From NCBI GenBank assembly GCA_029881035.1, contig JAOUNI010000007.1, positions 1 to 64,000 of the forward strand: 64,000 nt of DNA. Reading direction: 5' to 3'. Both the position numbers and the translations under genes were made by a program. The notes below the pieces were generated by a model. It ran no database searches. It was not told where the DNA came from and saw only the letters and a list, made by a program, of their open reading frames with translations. Of this stretch, positions 9,365 to 19,751 are shown piece after piece; within the stretch, counting starts at the first letter, position 1; every line of letters starts with the position of its first letter. The DNA comes from Gammaproteobacteria bacterium. GTDB taxonomy: Bacteria > Pseudomonadota > Gammaproteobacteria > SZUA-229.

Positions 9365-10482
9365 TGTTTAAACAAATTTATTTTATAGCCATTGCGGCTA
9401 TGTTGATTATTGGTGGCTGTAGTTCCAATGGTAACGAACGTCGACAGGCATATCTGGATGCAGATTATTATACTCGCCTGGAATTACCGCCTGATCTGAC
9501 TTCAATAGATGAAAAAAATCAGTTAAATGCACCTAAGCCCACAGAAGAAGCTACTAACAAATTTAAACAGGAAACGGCAAACCTGGGTTCAGGGAAGCCC
9601 CAGAGTTCTGTGGCTATGGCCATTAATGTTAAAGGCGCACGTCTACAAACGGGTGATGGTGTGTTCTGGTTAGAAGTGGATGAAAATGCCGATAAGTTGT
9701 GGCCGCAGCTGAGTGCGTTCTGGGGGCATGAGGGTGTCAAAGTCGTTCGTAATGAACCTATGTTGGGTATGGTTGAGACCGACTGGGTGAGCAAGTTGCA
9801 GGTTGATGATGATGCAGGATTTATCGCAAAGTTGTTTAGTTCGGCCGATCCAGACAAGCTCGATAAATTCAGAATGCGTGTTGAGCCGGAACAGAATCAT
9901 AATAAAACAAAAATTTTCATGTCGCATTCAGGCATGGAAAAATCGGTTGAAGGTGATGATGTAAACTGGCGTAGCCGATGCACTGAAGTAGAACTAGAGC
10001 GTGAAATGTTGAATCGTCTGGCATTGTTTGTCGGTCTGGATGAAGCGCAATCGGCAAAAGTATTTGAAGATTACCAGCCTTTCGCCTCAAGAATTAAAGT
10101 GCCTAAAGATAAAGTCAACACACTATATATTACTGGTGATATGAATTTTGTCTGGAAGCGCTCCATACGTGCACTGGATCGAATGAGCATAGATGTGCAG
10201 GAAATGGATTCGAATAAACATCAGATAAAAGTGGCGATAAAAAAACTTGCCAGGGAAACTATTGGTGAAGAGCGTGATGAAATTGCTGAATCAAGCTGGC
10301 TGATGCAATGGTTAAGTGGTTCGGGTGAGAATTATGCTGAGAATGAAAATCGGCAGTTTACACTCAAACTTCAATCTGATGATGGTGTTGTGCGCCTGGA
10401 TATTTTACGTCCTGACGGTGAACCCGCTGAGAGCGTTCTGGCTGAGCAATTCAGAAAAGGTCTGGCGATAGAGCTCCAATAA
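9364..10482 (+). CDS. bamC: BamC (NlpB) outer-membrane assembly lipoprotein
   Basis: A 372-residue lipoprotein of the BAM complex that inserts beta-barrel proteins into the outer membrane. The signal peptide ends in a lipobox-like IIGGC (Cys about residue 19), followed by an unstructured N-terminal region with DYYTRLELPPDLT, the BamC lasso segment that binds BamD. Two helix-grip domains follow (about residues 90-210 and 250-370). The start is the ATG at 9364, overlapping dapA; the track's 9361 uses an upstream TTG. A strong terminator follows. Confidence 0.92.
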   Translation: MFKQIYFIAIAAMLIIGGCSSNGNERRQAYLDADYYTRLELPPDLTSIDEKNQLNAPKPTEEATNKFKQETANLGSGKPQSSVAMAINVKGARLQTGDGVFWLEVDENADKLWPQLSAFWGHEGVKVVRNEPMLGMVETDWVSKLQVDDDAGFIAKLFSSADPDKLDKFRMRVEPEQNHNKTKIFMSHSGMEKSVEGDDVNWRSRCTEVELEREMLNRLALFVGLDEAQSAKVFEDYQPFASRIKVPKDKVNTLYITGDMNFVWKRSIRALDRMSIDVQEMDSNKHQIKVAIKKLARETIGEERDEIAESSWLMQWLSGSGENYAENENRQFTLKLQSDDGVVRLDILRPDGEPAESVLAEQFRKGLAIELQ

Positions 10483-10556
10483 AATTTTACTGAAACTTAT
10501 TATTTCGTTTCTACTTTAACAATGGTTTTACAGGTAATTGTGATTCTGTTGAATAA

Positions 10557-10592
10557 ACAAAAGCCCCGCTTATAAGCGGGGCTTTTGTTTTT
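10557..10592. terminator. Bidirectional terminator after bamC
   Basis: A GC-rich hairpin (AAAAGCCCCGC/TTAT/GCGGGGCTTTT) flanked by an A-rich left side and a T-rich right side, so it works on both strands. It separates bamC (+) from the DUF2892 gene (-). Confidence 0.93.
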
Positions 10593-10608
10593 AGCTATGC
10601 AGGAAAAA

Positions 10609-10836
10609 TTACACTTTGCAACTAGATTGTTTATCCTTTAGGCCAATTGCGTAGAACAATTTGGTGGCAGGGCAGAATCCGGTAAATCCCATCTGGAACA
10701 AATTGGCACCGACAAAGAAAGTAAGCCATAACCAGCTCATATTTGTCAGGTTTATCTGTCCCATTAAATGAGCAGCGCTCAGGCTGCCCATAATTACGGC
10801 GCCGGCAAAAATGCCAATAATGCTAAAAACTTTCAT
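10609..10836 (-). CDS. DUF2892 small inner-membrane protein
   Basis: A 75-residue protein with two hydrophobic helices (about residues 4-22 and 34-52). NLFQMGFTGFCPATKLFYAIG is the DUF2892 signature also found in the tail of rhodanese YgaP. The Cys pair of the family appears as one FCP cysteine plus a C-terminal SSC. The function is unknown; homologues often sit near sulfur-transfer genes. It is downstream of folE2 on the same strand. Confidence 0.85.
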   Translation of the reverse strand: MKVFSIIGIFAGAVIMGSLSAAHLMGQINLTNMSWLWLTFFVGANLFQMGFTGFCPATKLFYAIGLKDKQSSCKV

Positions 10837-10897
10837 ATTTAATCTCCAGGTTGAACATATATTGATGTGTATTTAAGGCTTAACAGCGTTAGGTTGT

Positions 10898-11716
10898 TTA
10901 TGATCGTTTGTCGTTAGAAATCAACGCGTACGCCGAATGATTGTGAATCGATTCAAAATTTTCTGACTCAATGGTATAAGCCAGAATACGATCATCAGCA
11001 TTTAATTTGGCGGCCACGTCGCGCACCATGTCTTCAACGAATTTTGGGTTATCGTAAGCACGTTCAGTGACGATTTTTTCATCCGGACGTTTTAATAAAC
11101 CATAGAGTTCGCATGAGGCCTGCTTTTCTACGATATCGATGATTTCTTCAATCCAGATAAAACCATTGGTGCAGACATCAACAGTAACGTGTGAACGTTG
11201 ATTATGTGCGCCGCGGTCTGAAATCTTTTTCGAGCATGGACACAGGCTGGTCACAGGCACAACGACTTTGACATTAATGGTGGGTTTGTCTTTTTTCTGT
11301 GTGCCGATCAGGCTAACTTCATAATCAAGCAGGCTCTCCACTCCGGAAGCAGGTGCCTTTTTATTAACAAAGTAATAAAACTTCATTTCAATGTGGCCAC
11401 ATTCAGCATCAAGCAGCTGGGTCATTTCTGAAAGCATGGTTTTGAACGAATCAACAGTGATTTCCCATTCGTGGCTATTAAGAATTTCCACAAAACGTGA
11501 CATATGGGTGCCTTTGAAATCGTGCGGCAGGTCGACATACATATTGAAGTTGGCAACGGTGTGCTGAATTTTTCCAGAACGGTCCTTGACCTGAACGGGA
11601 TGACGAATATCTTTGATGCCGACTTTATCAATGGCGATAGCGCGGTGATCCTGGCTATTTTGTACATCCTGCATTTCGCTGGCTTCAGTCGGTTTTGCGC
11701 TCTTGGTATCGGTCAT
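10898..11716 (-). CDS. folE2: GTP cyclohydrolase IB (FolE2)
   Basis: A 272-residue enzyme that converts GTP to dihydroneopterin triphosphate, for folate and queuosine precursors. The metal-binding motif [11 protein letters not shown] is visible, and the length fits FolE2. FolE2 can use metals other than zinc and is often kept for zinc shortage. It starts one base after the queD stop, so the two are translationally linked: FolE2 product is the substrate of QueD, which points to preQ0/queuosine synthesis. Confidence 0.95.
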   Translation of the reverse strand: MTDTKSAKPTEASEMQDVQNSQDHRAIAIDKVGIKDIRHPVQVKDRSGKIQHTVANFNMYVDLPHDFKGTHMSRFVEILNSHEWEITVDSFKTMLSEMTQLLDAECGHIEMKFYYFVNKKAPASGVESLLDYEVSLIGTQKKDKPTINVKVVVPVTSLCPCSKKISDRGAHNQRSHVTVDVCTNGFIWIEEIIDIVEKQASCELYGLLKRPDEKIVTERAYDNPKFVEDMVRDVAAKLNADDRILAYTIESENFESIHNHSAYALISNDKRS

Positions 11717-11717
11717 T

Positions 11718-12104
11718 TTATTTGTTCTCTTCGCTGTATCTTACACAGGCTCGTTCAGTTTCCCACAAGGTGACGGCGCTGACTTTTATCGTGTCGGTAT
11801 TCAATTGCGCTGAAATTTCATGGTACAGATAAGCGGCAATATTTTCTGCCGTTGGATTGATTTCAGTAAAAGGTTCCAGCTCGTTCAGATAGCGGTGATC
11901 CAGTCTATCACCAACTTCTCTGGCGACTGTTTTCATTTTCTTAAAGTCGATGCCCATACCAACTTCATCAAGTGATGTGGCAATAGCTTCCAGTTCAACT
12001 TTCCAGTTATGGCCGTGCATTCGGCTGCAGGCACCCGGGTAGTCACGTAATGTGTGCGCCGAAGCGAATTCAGTGATGACTTTTAACTGATAACGGGCAG
12101 ACAT
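11718..12104 (-). CDS. queD: 6-carboxytetrahydropterin synthase (QueD)
   Basis: A 128-residue enzyme turning dihydroneopterin triphosphate into 6-carboxytetrahydropterin on the path to queuosine. The zinc histidines are in FASAHTL and MHGHNW, and the catalytic cysteine is in GACSRMHGH; a later LDHRYLNE matches the family. The gene has no obvious Shine-Dalgarno. It is downstream of dxs by 61 bases and directly upstream of folE2. Confidence 0.94.
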   Translation of the reverse strand: MSARYQLKVITEFASAHTLRDYPGACSRMHGHNWKVELEAIATSLDEVGMGIDFKKMKTVAREVGDRLDHRYLNELEPFTEINPTAENIAAYLYHEISAQLNTDTIKVSAVTLWETERACVRYSEENK

Positions 12105-12165
12105 TATGTTTTCGGGTGATCAATAATACTTGAGTAAAAAGGTAGGATATTTTATATGAATTGGC

Positions 12166-14058
12166 TTATATTGGCAATTGCTGATTAATGTGGGTGAGGA
12201 TGCTCTTTTTGATGCCTTTTGCATCCAGATTCCAGTCGCTGAGCATTTCCTGCTGGTTGCCCTGTTTGATGTATTCATCGGGAAAACCAAGATGCAGAAT
12301 CTGGGTATTAATTGACTGTGCGGCAAGGTATTCGCTAACGGCGCTGCCTGCCCCCCCCGCAATGGCATTTTCTTCGAGGGTTACGATCAGCTGGTGATTT
12401 TGTGCAATCTGATCGATGGTCTTTTCATCTAGTGGTTTAACAAAACGCATATTGATCAGAGTGGCATTTAGTTCATCGGCAACAATTCGAGCGGTATGCA
12501 AAAGTGGGCCAAAAGCCAGCAGGGCTATTTTCTCACCTTCACGGCAAATCTGGGCTTTCCCAAAATCGACGGCGCTCAATGTTTTAGCCGGAATTCTGCC
12601 AGTGCTGCTGCCACGCGGGTAACGCACGGCGGTGGGACCATCGTGTAAAAAGCCGGTGGTGAGCATGGCACGGGCTTCGATTTCATCCGACGGGGTCATG
12701 ATCACCATATTAGGAATACAACGTAAAAAACTGATGTCATAAGCGCCTGTATGAGTCGGTCCATCGGCACCGACAACGCCGGCTCGGTCGATGGCGAATA
12801 ACACCGGTAGATTTTGTAAAGCGACATCGTGGATCAACTGGTCGTAGCCGCGCTGTAAAAAGGTCGAATAAATCGCCACTACAGGTTTTAGTCCATCGCA
12901 GGCCATACCTGCTGCCAAAGTGACTGCGTGTTGTTCGGCAATGCCGACATCAAAATAACGTGTGGGAAATTTCTCCGAAAATTCGACCAGTCCAGAGCCC
13001 TCGCGCATGGCGGGGGTGATGCCAACCAGACGTTCGTCTTCAGCCGCCATATCACAGAGCCAGTCACCAAATACCTGGGTATAGGTGATGTCAGCAGAGG
13101 TTTTGTTGCTGGATTCGCCCGTTGCGGTGTCGAAACTGCTGACACCGTGATATTTACCAGGATCATCTTCCGCTGGAAAATAGCCTTTGCCTTTGCGTGT
13201 GACTACATGCAAAAAACACGGACCTTTGTGGGTTGAGAGATTCTTAAGCACAGGAATCAGCGCACTGAGATCGTGGCCGTCGACGGGGCCGAAATAATGG
13301 AAGCCAAGTTCCTCAAACAGTGTGCCGGGCACCACCATGCCCTTGATATGCTCTTCGGTGCGACGTGCTATTTCTAAAAAGCCGGGGATATTTTCCAGTA
13401 CCTTTTTACTGCCTTCACGCATGGTGGAATAAAAACTACCGGAGAGTACGCGGGTGAGATGGTTTGACAGGCCACCAACATTGGCTGAAATCGACATGTC
13501 ATTATCGTTAAGAATAACCAGCAGATCAGCATCACTGTCACCGGCATGATTCAGTGCTTCAAAAGCCATGCCGCCACTGAGTGCGCCATCACCAATAATA
13601 GCAACAGCTTTTCTGTTGGAACCGGTTTGTCGCGCGGCGATACTCATGCCTAACGCTGCACTGATCGAGGTGCTGGAATGACCGGTACCAAAGGCGTCAT
13701 ATTCACTTTCATCGCGTTTGGGGAAGCCGGCCAGGCCATTCTTCTGGCGCAATGTTTTCATTTGTTCACGGCGGCCGGTGAGGATTTTGTGAGGATAGGT
13801 CTGGTGACCTACATCCCATACCAGGCGGTCTTCAGGGGTATTGAATATATAGTGCAGGGCAATGGTCAGTTCGATAGTACCCAGACCGGCAGATAGATGA
13901 CCGCCTGTATTGGCGACGCTTTCCAGTAGAAAACTACGTAACTGCTGAGCGAGCAGGGGTAGCTGACTTTGCGCTAGTTTGCGCAAGTCACCGGGGCAGT
14001 TGATTGACTCAAGCAGCGCCCAATGTGAAGACTGGTTAGGTGGATTCGGGCTCGACAT
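12166..14058 (-). CDS. dxs: 1-deoxy-D-xylulose-5-phosphate synthase
   Basis: A 630-residue thiamine-diphosphate enzyme, the first step of the MEP route to isoprenoids, joining pyruvate and glyceraldehyde phosphate. Visible are the catalytic His region ([17 protein letters not shown]), [12 protein letters not shown], and the ThDP/Mg motif [18 protein letters not shown] ... NDN. The transketolase pyrimidine domain begins at [10 protein letters not shown] and has [15 protein letters not shown]. It follows ispA by two bases, so isoprenoid genes are clustered. Confidence 0.98.
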   Translation of the reverse strand: MSSPNPPNQSSHWALLESINCPGDLRKLAQSQLPLLAQQLRSFLLESVANTGGHLSAGLGTIELTIALHYIFNTPEDRLVWDVGHQTYPHKILTGRREQMKTLRQKNGLAGFPKRDESEYDAFGTGHSSTSISAALGMSIAARQTGSNRKAVAIIGDGALSGGMAFEALNHAGDSDADLLVILNDNDMSISANVGGLSNHLTRVLSGSFYSTMREGSKKVLENIPGFLEIARRTEEHIKGMVVPGTLFEELGFHYFGPVDGHDLSALIPVLKNLSTHKGPCFLHVVTRKGKGYFPAEDDPGKYHGVSSFDTATGESSNKTSADITYTQVFGDWLCDMAAEDERLVGITPAMREGSGLVEFSEKFPTRYFDVGIAEQHAVTLAAGMACDGLKPVVAIYSTFLQRGYDQLIHDVALQNLPVLFAIDRAGVVGADGPTHTGAYDISFLRCIPNMVIMTPSDEIEARAMLTTGFLHDGPTAVRYPRGSSTGRIPAKTLSAVDFGKAQICREGEKIALLAFGPLLHTARIVADELNATLINMRFVKPLDEKTIDQIAQNHQLIVTLEENAIAGGAGSAVSEYLAAQSINTQILHLGFPDEYIKQGNQQEMLSDWNLDAKGIKKSILTHINQQLPI

Positions 14059-14060
14059 AG

Positions 14061-14960
14061 TTAAAAATTTCTCTCAAGAATGTAATCCGCTATCAGACGT
14101 AGTGTGTCCGCTTTTTCACCCAAAGGTGCAAGGTGTTCGATAGCCAGATCGTGTTGTTCCTGTGCAAGCTGTTTGGCGGCTTCCAATCCCAGAATGGTTG
14201 GGTAGGTCGGCTTATCGCGCTCCTGATCTGAGCCCTGAGTTTTGCCGAGAGTTTCAGTATCACTAATAACGTCAAGGATGTCATCCTGGATCTGGAAACA
14301 TAGTCCGATACAAAGAGCATACTGGTCGAGCATATTGAGTTCGGTGTCAGTGATTTCCGGGTTGCACAGACCGCCGAGCAAAACACTGGCGCGTATCAGT
14401 GCGCCCGTTTTGAGGTTATGCATGGCTTCCAGTTGTTGTAGTGAGAGATGGTTGCCAACTGCAGCCAGATCAATCGCCTGCCCCCCCGTCATGCCCTGTG
14501 CGCCTGTGGCTTTGGCCAGCTGGGCAATCATCTTCAGGCTTTGCTTGCAGGATAAATCGGTATTGCCATTACTTAGAATCTCAAAGGCCAAGGACTGTAG
14601 GGCGTCGCCGGCCAGTATAGCCGTGGCTTCATCAAAAGCTTTATGGCAGGTGGCACGGCCTCGGCGTAAATCATCATCATCCATAGCAGGTAGATCATCG
14701 TGGATGAGTGAAAAAGCGTGGATCATTTCAACTGCGCAGGCGGGCCTGTCCAGCACGGTTTCACTGGAACCGGTGGCGATACCTGCCGCATAAACCAGTA
14801 TCGGTCTGATGCGTTTGCCATCACCCGTGAGTGAATAAAACATGGCTTTGCCCAATTTTGGATCAGGGCAGGGCATGCTTTGCAGGCAGTTTTCCAGGGC
14901 GAGATTAACCCGCTGCTGATGGCTGCTCATAAAAGACTGTAGCTGGCTAGAGTGCGGCAT
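14061..14960 (-). CDS. ispA: Farnesyl (polyprenyl) diphosphate synthase
   Basis: A protein of about 299 residues that extends dimethylallyl diphosphate with isopentenyl diphosphate to farnesyl diphosphate. The first aspartate-rich motif is in [15 protein letters not shown] and the second is [10 protein letters not shown] place the start at [10 protein letters not shown] (14960), whose ATG overlaps the xseB stop by one base (TAATG); the 331-residue track ORF runs back into xseB. This gives the standard IspA length. The operon order xseB-ispA-dxs is conserved in gammaproteobacteria. Confidence 0.97.
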   Translation of the reverse strand: MPHSSQLQSFMSSHQQRVNLALENCLQSMPCPDPKLGKAMFYSLTGDGKRIRPILVYAAGIATGSSETVLDRPACAVEMIHAFSLIHDDLPAMDDDDLRRGRATCHKAFDEATAILAGDALQSLAFEILSNGNTDLSCKQSLKMIAQLAKATGAQGMTGGQAIDLAAVGNHLSLQQLEAMHNLKTGALIRASVLLGGLCNPEITDTELNMLDQYALCIGLCFQIQDDILDVISDTETLGKTQGSDQERDKPTYPTILGLEAAKQLAQEQHDLAIEHLAPLGEKADTLRLIADYILERNF

Positions 14961-15190
14961 TAATCGTTCAGGTTGAAGTCTTTTTCCAGAATTTTGCCGT
15001 TTTTCTCGACAAGTTCCTGAACTTTGAGCTCGGCGCTTTGCAGCGCCTGCTGGCATTCAGTGGTCAAACTGATGCCTTTTTCGAAGCGACTCAAGGATTC
15101 CTCGAGGCTTAAATTACCCTGTTCCATTTCTTCAACCAGAGTTTCGAGCTCGGACAGGGATTCTTCAAAATTTATCTTTTTTTTGGCCAT
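14960..15190 (-). CDS. xseB: Exodeoxyribonuclease VII small subunit
   Basis: A 76-residue helical protein with the XseB signature FEESLSELETLVEEMEQGNL and SLEESLSRFEKG. It binds the XseA large subunit (not in the window) to form ExoVII, which degrades single-stranded DNA. Upstream neighbour radA is separated by 56 bases; downstream, the stop overlaps the ispA start. Confidence 0.97.
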   Translation of the reverse strand: MAKKKINFEESLSELETLVEEMEQGNLSLEESLSRFEKGISLTTECQQALQSAELKVQELVEKNGKILEKDFNLND

Positions 15191-15246
15191 GAATGGCGCC
15201 TCGGGTATTAATGCAGGTGTATTAAATTCAATTCAGGATCGGCATT

Positions 15247-16620
15247 CTAACTGATTGATATAGCCGCTTCCATTAATTCACTAATGCGTTGTACTGGAAT
15301 GATAGTCAGGCCCTCGATGACATCGTTCTTTCTGGGCAGATTGGCCTTGGGGATAATCGCCACCTTGAAGCCATGTTTGGCGGCCTCGCGCAGGCGTTCC
15401 TGACCATTGGAGACCGGGCGAATTTCACCGGCCAGGCCTATTTCGCCAAAGGTGAAAGTGTCGGTGGGCAGGGCGCGATTCCTGAAACTGGACAGGGCGG
15501 CGAGTAAAAGAGCGGTATCGGCACAGGTTTCAGTGAGGCGAACCCCACCGACAACATTGATGAACACATCCTGATCGTACATGGCGATACCACCGTGCCG
15601 GTGCATCACTGCCAGCAGCATGTTCAGTCGATTAGGGTCCATGCCCAGACTGACCCGGCGTGGGTTAGAGCTGTGGCTGTCATCGACCAGCGCCTGCAGT
15701 TCCACCAGCATGGGGCGGCTGCCTTCACGGGTGACGGTGATGATGCTGCCGGGCACCGGTGTTTCGTGGCGCGATAGAAAAATTGCCGATGGATTGCTGA
15801 CGGTTTTCAGGCCCTGTTCGGTCATGGCGAAGACGCCGAGTTCATTGACCGCGCCAAAGCGATTTTTGACGGCGCGGATCATGCGATAACGTTCACCGGG
15901 GTCACCTTCAAAATAGAGCACGGTATCGACCATATGTTCCAGTACCCTTGGTCCGGCCAGGGTACCTTCTTTGGTGACATGGCCGACCAGAAATAATGAG
16001 GTGCCGGTATGCTTGGCGAAACGTACGAGCTGTGCGGCGCTCTCGCGCACCTGGGCCACGCCACCCGGTGCCGATTGCAGGGTTTCAGTGTAAATGGTCT
16101 GGATGGAGTCGATAACCATGACTCTGGGTCTGGCTTTGGAGGCCAGCGTGATAATGCTTTCAACGCAGGTTTCGGAGAGTAGTTGCAGGCCTTTTTCGGC
16201 CAGGCCCAGACGTTTGGCGCGCAGACTAACCTGCTGCAAGGATTCCTCCCCCGTAACGTACAGACTGGGTAAGGAGCTGGAAATGGCGGCTAGTGCCTGT
16301 GTTAATAAAGTGGACTTGCCGATGCCGGGATCGCCGCCGATTAAAGTCACCGAGCCATGGACCAGGCCACCGCCCAGAACTCGATCAAGTTCACTGATGC
16401 CAGTGGTACTTCGAATTTCGGCTTCCATTTCGATGTCTTCGATTTGCTGGATGCGTGCAGAGCTTTTACTTTTACCAGCGAAGCCTGAGCGCTGGTCACC
16501 GGTGGTGGCCACGGCTTCGGTCATGCAATTCCATTCGCCACAGTCACCGCATTGTCCTGCCCATTTTGAATGGCTGGCACCGCAGTTGCTGCAAATATAA
16601 AGCACTTTTGATTTGGCCAT
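15247..16620 (-). CDS. radA: DNA repair protein RadA
   Basis: A 457-residue RecA-like ATPase acting on branched recombination intermediates. In order: a zinc finger (CSNCGASHSKWAGQCGDC, residues 10-30), a Walker A (GGDPGIGKSTLL), the RadA motif KNRFGAVNELGVF, and a Lon-protease-like C-terminal domain. I take the start MAKSKVLYIC at 16620, seven bases after the stop of the CNNM gene; the track ORF runs 19 codons further back into that gene. Confidence 0.97.
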   Translation of the reverse strand: MAKSKVLYICSNCGASHSKWAGQCGDCGEWNCMTEAVATTGDQRSGFAGKSKSSARIQQIEDIEMEAEIRSTTGISELDRVLGGGLVHGSVTLIGGDPGIGKSTLLTQALAAISSSLPSLYVTGEESLQQVSLRAKRLGLAEKGLQLLSETCVESIITLASKARPRVMVIDSIQTIYTETLQSAPGGVAQVRESAAQLVRFAKHTGTSLFLVGHVTKEGTLAGPRVLEHMVDTVLYFEGDPGERYRMIRAVKNRFGAVNELGVFAMTEQGLKTVSNPSAIFLSRHETPVPGSIITVTREGSRPMLVELQALVDDSHSSNPRRVSLGMDPNRLNMLLAVMHRHGGIAMYDQDVFINVVGGVRLTETCADTALLLAALSSFRNRALPTDTFTFGEIGLAGEIRPVSNGQERLREAAKHGFKVAIIPKANLPRKNDVIEGLTIIPVQRISELMEAAISIS

Positions 16621-16627
16621 CAGAGAT

Positions 16628-17935
16628 TTAGTCCGTGTCTTCCGCTTGATCGTCAACCTGATTGGGTTCGTCTTCATCTTTGTGTAATGGCATTATGCGA
16701 ACCGATTGCACGGCGTTTTTACTGGTGCGCATAATTTCAATCGAGTAGTTGTTGATCAACAGGCTGGTACCGGGTTCAGGAATCATTTCCATGTGCTCCA
16801 GAATCAGGCCGTTCAATGTTTTAGGGCCACCCTGGGGTAATGACCAGTTCATGCTTCGATTGAGGTCGCGAATATGGGTGCCACCGTCGACGAGGAAGCT
16901 GCCGTCATCCTGGGTCAGGATATCAAAATTTCGTGTCGGTGAATCGGTGGTGAAGCGACCAACGATTTCTTCAAGAATATCTTCCAGGGTCACCAGACCC
17001 TGAATGCTGCCGTATTCATCGACGACCAGTGCTGAGCGTCTTTTTTTCTTCTGGAAATTGAGTAGTTGTCGGGTCAGTGAAGTGCCTGCCGGAATGAAAT
17101 AGGCTTTACGAATCAGGGCTGTGACACTATCAAGATTTAACTCGCCGCGGGCAAATAGATTGAGCACCTTGCGCAGATGTAGTACACCGATGGTGTTGTC
17201 AATGCTGTCATGGAAAACAGGAACACGGGTGCGCTGGCTATGAGTGATTTGACGTTCTATATCACTCCAGTCATCAGTCAGGTCGATACCGGTAATTTCA
17301 TTGCGCGGAATCATGATGTCTTCAACGCTGGTTTTTTCAAGATCAAGAATTCTAAGCAGCATTTCTGAATGCTGGTCAGGAATAAAATGTTTAGTTTCAT
17401 TTACCACAGCACGAAATTCATCAGCACTGAGCAGGTCTTTTTTACCCTCAGCAGCATGCACATCGAATAATGCTAGCAGTCGGTTGGCAAACATATTGAT
17501 TAGCCAGACCAGAGGATAAAGTAGTTTTAATAATGGTGTATAAATGTAGGCGGCAATAAAGGCGACTTTTTCCGGTTTGAGAGCGGCTAGTGTTTTCGGC
17601 GTGACTTCAGCAAAAATGAGAACGATTAGTGTCAGTGCACCGGTGGCGATGGCAATACCTGCTTCTCCATAAAGTCGCAGACAGATAATTGTTGCCAGAG
17701 CAGAGGCAAGAATGTTAACAAAATTATTACCAAGTAAAATGAGTCCCAGCAAACGGTCCGGTCTTTGTAATAAATGACTGGCCAGCTTTGCGCCACGATG
17801 GCCTTCATCTGTTAAATGTTTTAAACGATAACGGTTCAAGGTCATCAATGCAGTTTCTGAGCCGGAGAAAAATGCTGACAACAGGATAAGTAAAACGAGT
17901 ATGAGCAGCAGAATATCGGTTGAGATATCGTTCAA
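16628..17935 (-). CDS. CNNM/CorC-family membrane protein (HlyC/CorC, YfjD-like)
   Basis: A 435-residue inner-membrane protein: an N-terminal CNNM (DUF21) domain with four hydrophobic helices (residues 5-150, including FFSGSETALMTLNRYRL), two CBS domains (about 205-330, VEDIMIPRNEITGID) and a CorC/HlyC C-terminal domain. CNNM proteins are linked to magnesium export or magnesium and cobalt homeostasis. It neighbours the CcsA-like gene and ffh, matching yfjD-ypjD-ffh of Escherichia coli. Confidence 0.93.
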   Translation of the reverse strand: MNDISTDILLLILVLLILLSAFFSGSETALMTLNRYRLKHLTDEGHRGAKLASHLLQRPDRLLGLILLGNNFVNILASALATIICLRLYGEAGIAIATGALTLIVLIFAEVTPKTLAALKPEKVAFIAAYIYTPLLKLLYPLVWLINMFANRLLALFDVHAAEGKKDLLSADEFRAVVNETKHFIPDQHSEMLLRILDLEKTSVEDIMIPRNEITGIDLTDDWSDIERQITHSQRTRVPVFHDSIDNTIGVLHLRKVLNLFARGELNLDSVTALIRKAYFIPAGTSLTRQLLNFQKKKRRSALVVDEYGSIQGLVTLEDILEEIVGRFTTDSPTRNFDILTQDDGSFLVDGGTHIRDLNRSMNWSLPQGGPKTLNGLILEHMEMIPEPGTSLLINNYSIEIMRTSKNAVQSVRIMPLHKDEDEPNQVDDQAEDTD

Positions 17936-18013
17936 GAATTATACTCTCTATATATTACTAATTAGGGTTGTGTGATGCGGTCGGTGAGGGTTGTCATGTG
18001 AAGTCGACTTTAT

Positions 18014-18820
18014 CTATGTCAGAAGTACTTCCAGGACAAATTTGCTGCCAAAGTAAGCCAGCATCAAACTAAAAAATCCACCGAGTGTCCAGCGAATAGC
18101 AGTACGCCCACGCCAACCGATAAATCTGTGCCCGAATAGTAGTATGCCAAAAACAAACCAGGCAAAAATTGACAGCGTGGTTTTGTGAACCAGATGTTGT
18201 GCAAAAATATTTTCAAGAAAGACCAGGCCACTGATTAGGGCTATGCTCAGGCAGATAAAACCAATAGTGATGGTTTCGAATAATAATGATTCCATGGTTT
18301 TTAATGGTGGCAGGAAACGAATAAAACCACCGGGCTGATGACGGTGTAACAGGCTATTTTGTATTGAGAGAACAACAGCATAAACGGCGGCTAGCCCCAG
18401 AATGCTGTAGGCGATAATTGAGCTGATGATATGGAATAGCAGGCCACTGGAGCCGCCAGTGGCAATGATGTGACTACTTGATTGTAATGTATCCAGAATA
18501 ATCATTAGAGCGGCAATAGGCATGACCATAATGCTCAGGATTTCAATTGGATGTCTTGTAGATGAGATCAGTATCAGCAGTGTAATGCTGGCACTGATCA
18601 GTGACAAACTACTATAAAAACCAAAATTAATGCCAACTGGGTTAATCATGGTGGTGTAAAGAATAAAGGCGTGAGCAATTAGAGCGAGAAAACCAGGTAA
18701 TAAAAGTATCGATTTATTAAGATCTTTCAGGCATGGACACTGTCTCAGGTGCATCAAAAGCCCAAGTGTGCACAGAAGGTAAAGTGTAGTGGCGGTGAGG
18801 GCGGAAAAGATTATGTTCAT
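18014..18820 (-). CDS. ypjD: CcsA-like inner-membrane protein (YpjD family)
   Basis: A 268-residue protein with about eight hydrophobic helices and the cytochrome c assembly (CcsA/CcmC-type) fold. The segment HIISSIIAYSILGLAAVYA matches YpjD, and the late HRFIGWRGRTAIRWTL is typical. The family relates to heme-handling proteins, but YpjD's exact role is unknown. Position next to ffh (here with a metallo-hydrolase between) is the conserved ypjD location. It is divergent from the metallo-hydrolase gene. Confidence 0.88.
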   Translation of the reverse strand: MNIIFSALTATTLYLLCTLGLLMHLRQCPCLKDLNKSILLLPGFLALIAHAFILYTTMINPVGINFGFYSSLSLISASITLLILISSTRHPIEILSIMVMPIAALMIILDTLQSSSHIIATGGSSGLLFHIISSIIAYSILGLAAVYAVVLSIQNSLLHRHQPGGFIRFLPPLKTMESLLFETITIGFICLSIALISGLVFLENIFAQHLVHKTTLSIFAWFVFGILLFGHRFIGWRGRTAIRWTLGGFFSLMLAYFGSKFVLEVLLT

Positions 18821-18883
18821 GTTTGTCTATACTGACACAAATATTTATTTATTATGGCGATATTATAATAATCTTTGTAAAAG

Positions 18884-18892
18884 ATATAATGC
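18884..18892 (+). promoter_or_regulatory. Possible -10 element upstream of metallo-hydrolase
   Basis: A perfect TATAAT at 18885-18890 lies about 80 bases before the metallo-hydrolase ATG, on its strand. The -35 region is AT-rich with no good match, so only the -10 is supported. Confidence 0.35.
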
Positions 18893-18971
18893 GCAGCTCT
18901 ATGTAATCGCGCTTGTGAGCTCCATGTTAGCATCATGTGACTGAAACAGAAATGATCAAAAAAGGTGAAAA

Positions 18972-19739
18972 ATGAAGATCCGTGTTCTTGGATGTAGCGG
19001 TGGTATAGCCAAAGGTGTGGCAACAACTTCGTTTTTAATCGATGACGATATTCTGATCGATGCAGGTACCGGCGTTGGTGATCTCAGTATCAGGGAAATG
19101 CAGCGCATCAGGCATATTTTTATTACTCATTCGCATCTTGATCACATCGGTTCGATAGCGCTATTAATCGATACGCTGTTTGAGCATCTGGTTGGTTGGC
19201 CAATTACTGTGCATGCAGAGCGTAGTACGATTAAAACGTTACAGGAGCATATTTTTAACTGGAAAATCTGGCCGGATTTTACGGTTTTGCCCAATAAATC
19301 CAGGGCGGTTTTAAAGTTGAAAGCGATGGCGGCTGGCAGCACGCGGGATATAGAAGGCCGTCGTGTTGAAATGATTAGGGTAAATCATTCAGTGCCTGGT
19401 GTTGCTTATCGTATCGAATCTCAGGGCAGGTCTTTTGCATTCAGTGGCGACACCACGACGAATGGCAGCCTATGGTCAGCATTGAATAAGCACGATAGTC
19501 TGGATTTGTTGTTTGTAGAATCGGCTTTTGCCAATAAAGATATAGAAATCGCTCGTCTGGCTTATCATTATTGTCCACAGATGTTGGCTGAGGATTTACC
19601 AAAACTAAAGCATCGACCAAAGGTTTATATCTCCCACCTCAAGCCGGGTGAAGAAAAACTTATCATGAAAGAATGTAACAAAGCCTTGCCAGACTGGGGT
19701 TTGTATCAACTCAAGAATGGTGATCGTTTTAAGTTATAA
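18972..19739 (+). CDS. Metallo-beta-lactamase-fold hydrolase (possible class II cyclic-nucleotide phosphodiesterase)
   Basis: A 255-residue protein with an MBL metal site: HSHLDHIGSIALL (HxHxDH), a later SVPGVAYRI histidine segment (NHSVPG), FSGDTTT as the bridging Asp, and a C-terminal YISHLKPGE histidine. N-terminal VLGCSGGIAKGVATTSFLID is like class II 3',5'-cyclic-nucleotide phosphodiesterases rather than RNase Z. The substrate cannot be read from sequence. A GGTG-type ribosome site (AAAAGGTGAAAA) precedes the ATG. It is inserted between ypjD and ffh. Confidence 0.82.
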   Translation: MKIRVLGCSGGIAKGVATTSFLIDDDILIDAGTGVGDLSIREMQRIRHIFITHSHLDHIGSIALLIDTLFEHLVGWPITVHAERSTIKTLQEHIFNWKIWPDFTVLPNKSRAVLKLKAMAAGSTRDIEGRRVEMIRVNHSVPGVAYRIESQGRSFAFSGDTTTNGSLWSALNKHDSLDLLFVESAFANKDIEIARLAYHYCPQMLAEDLPKLKHRPKVYISHLKPGEEKLIMKECNKALPDWGLYQLKNGDRFKL

Positions 19740-19751
19740 TCCCGTTTGTTA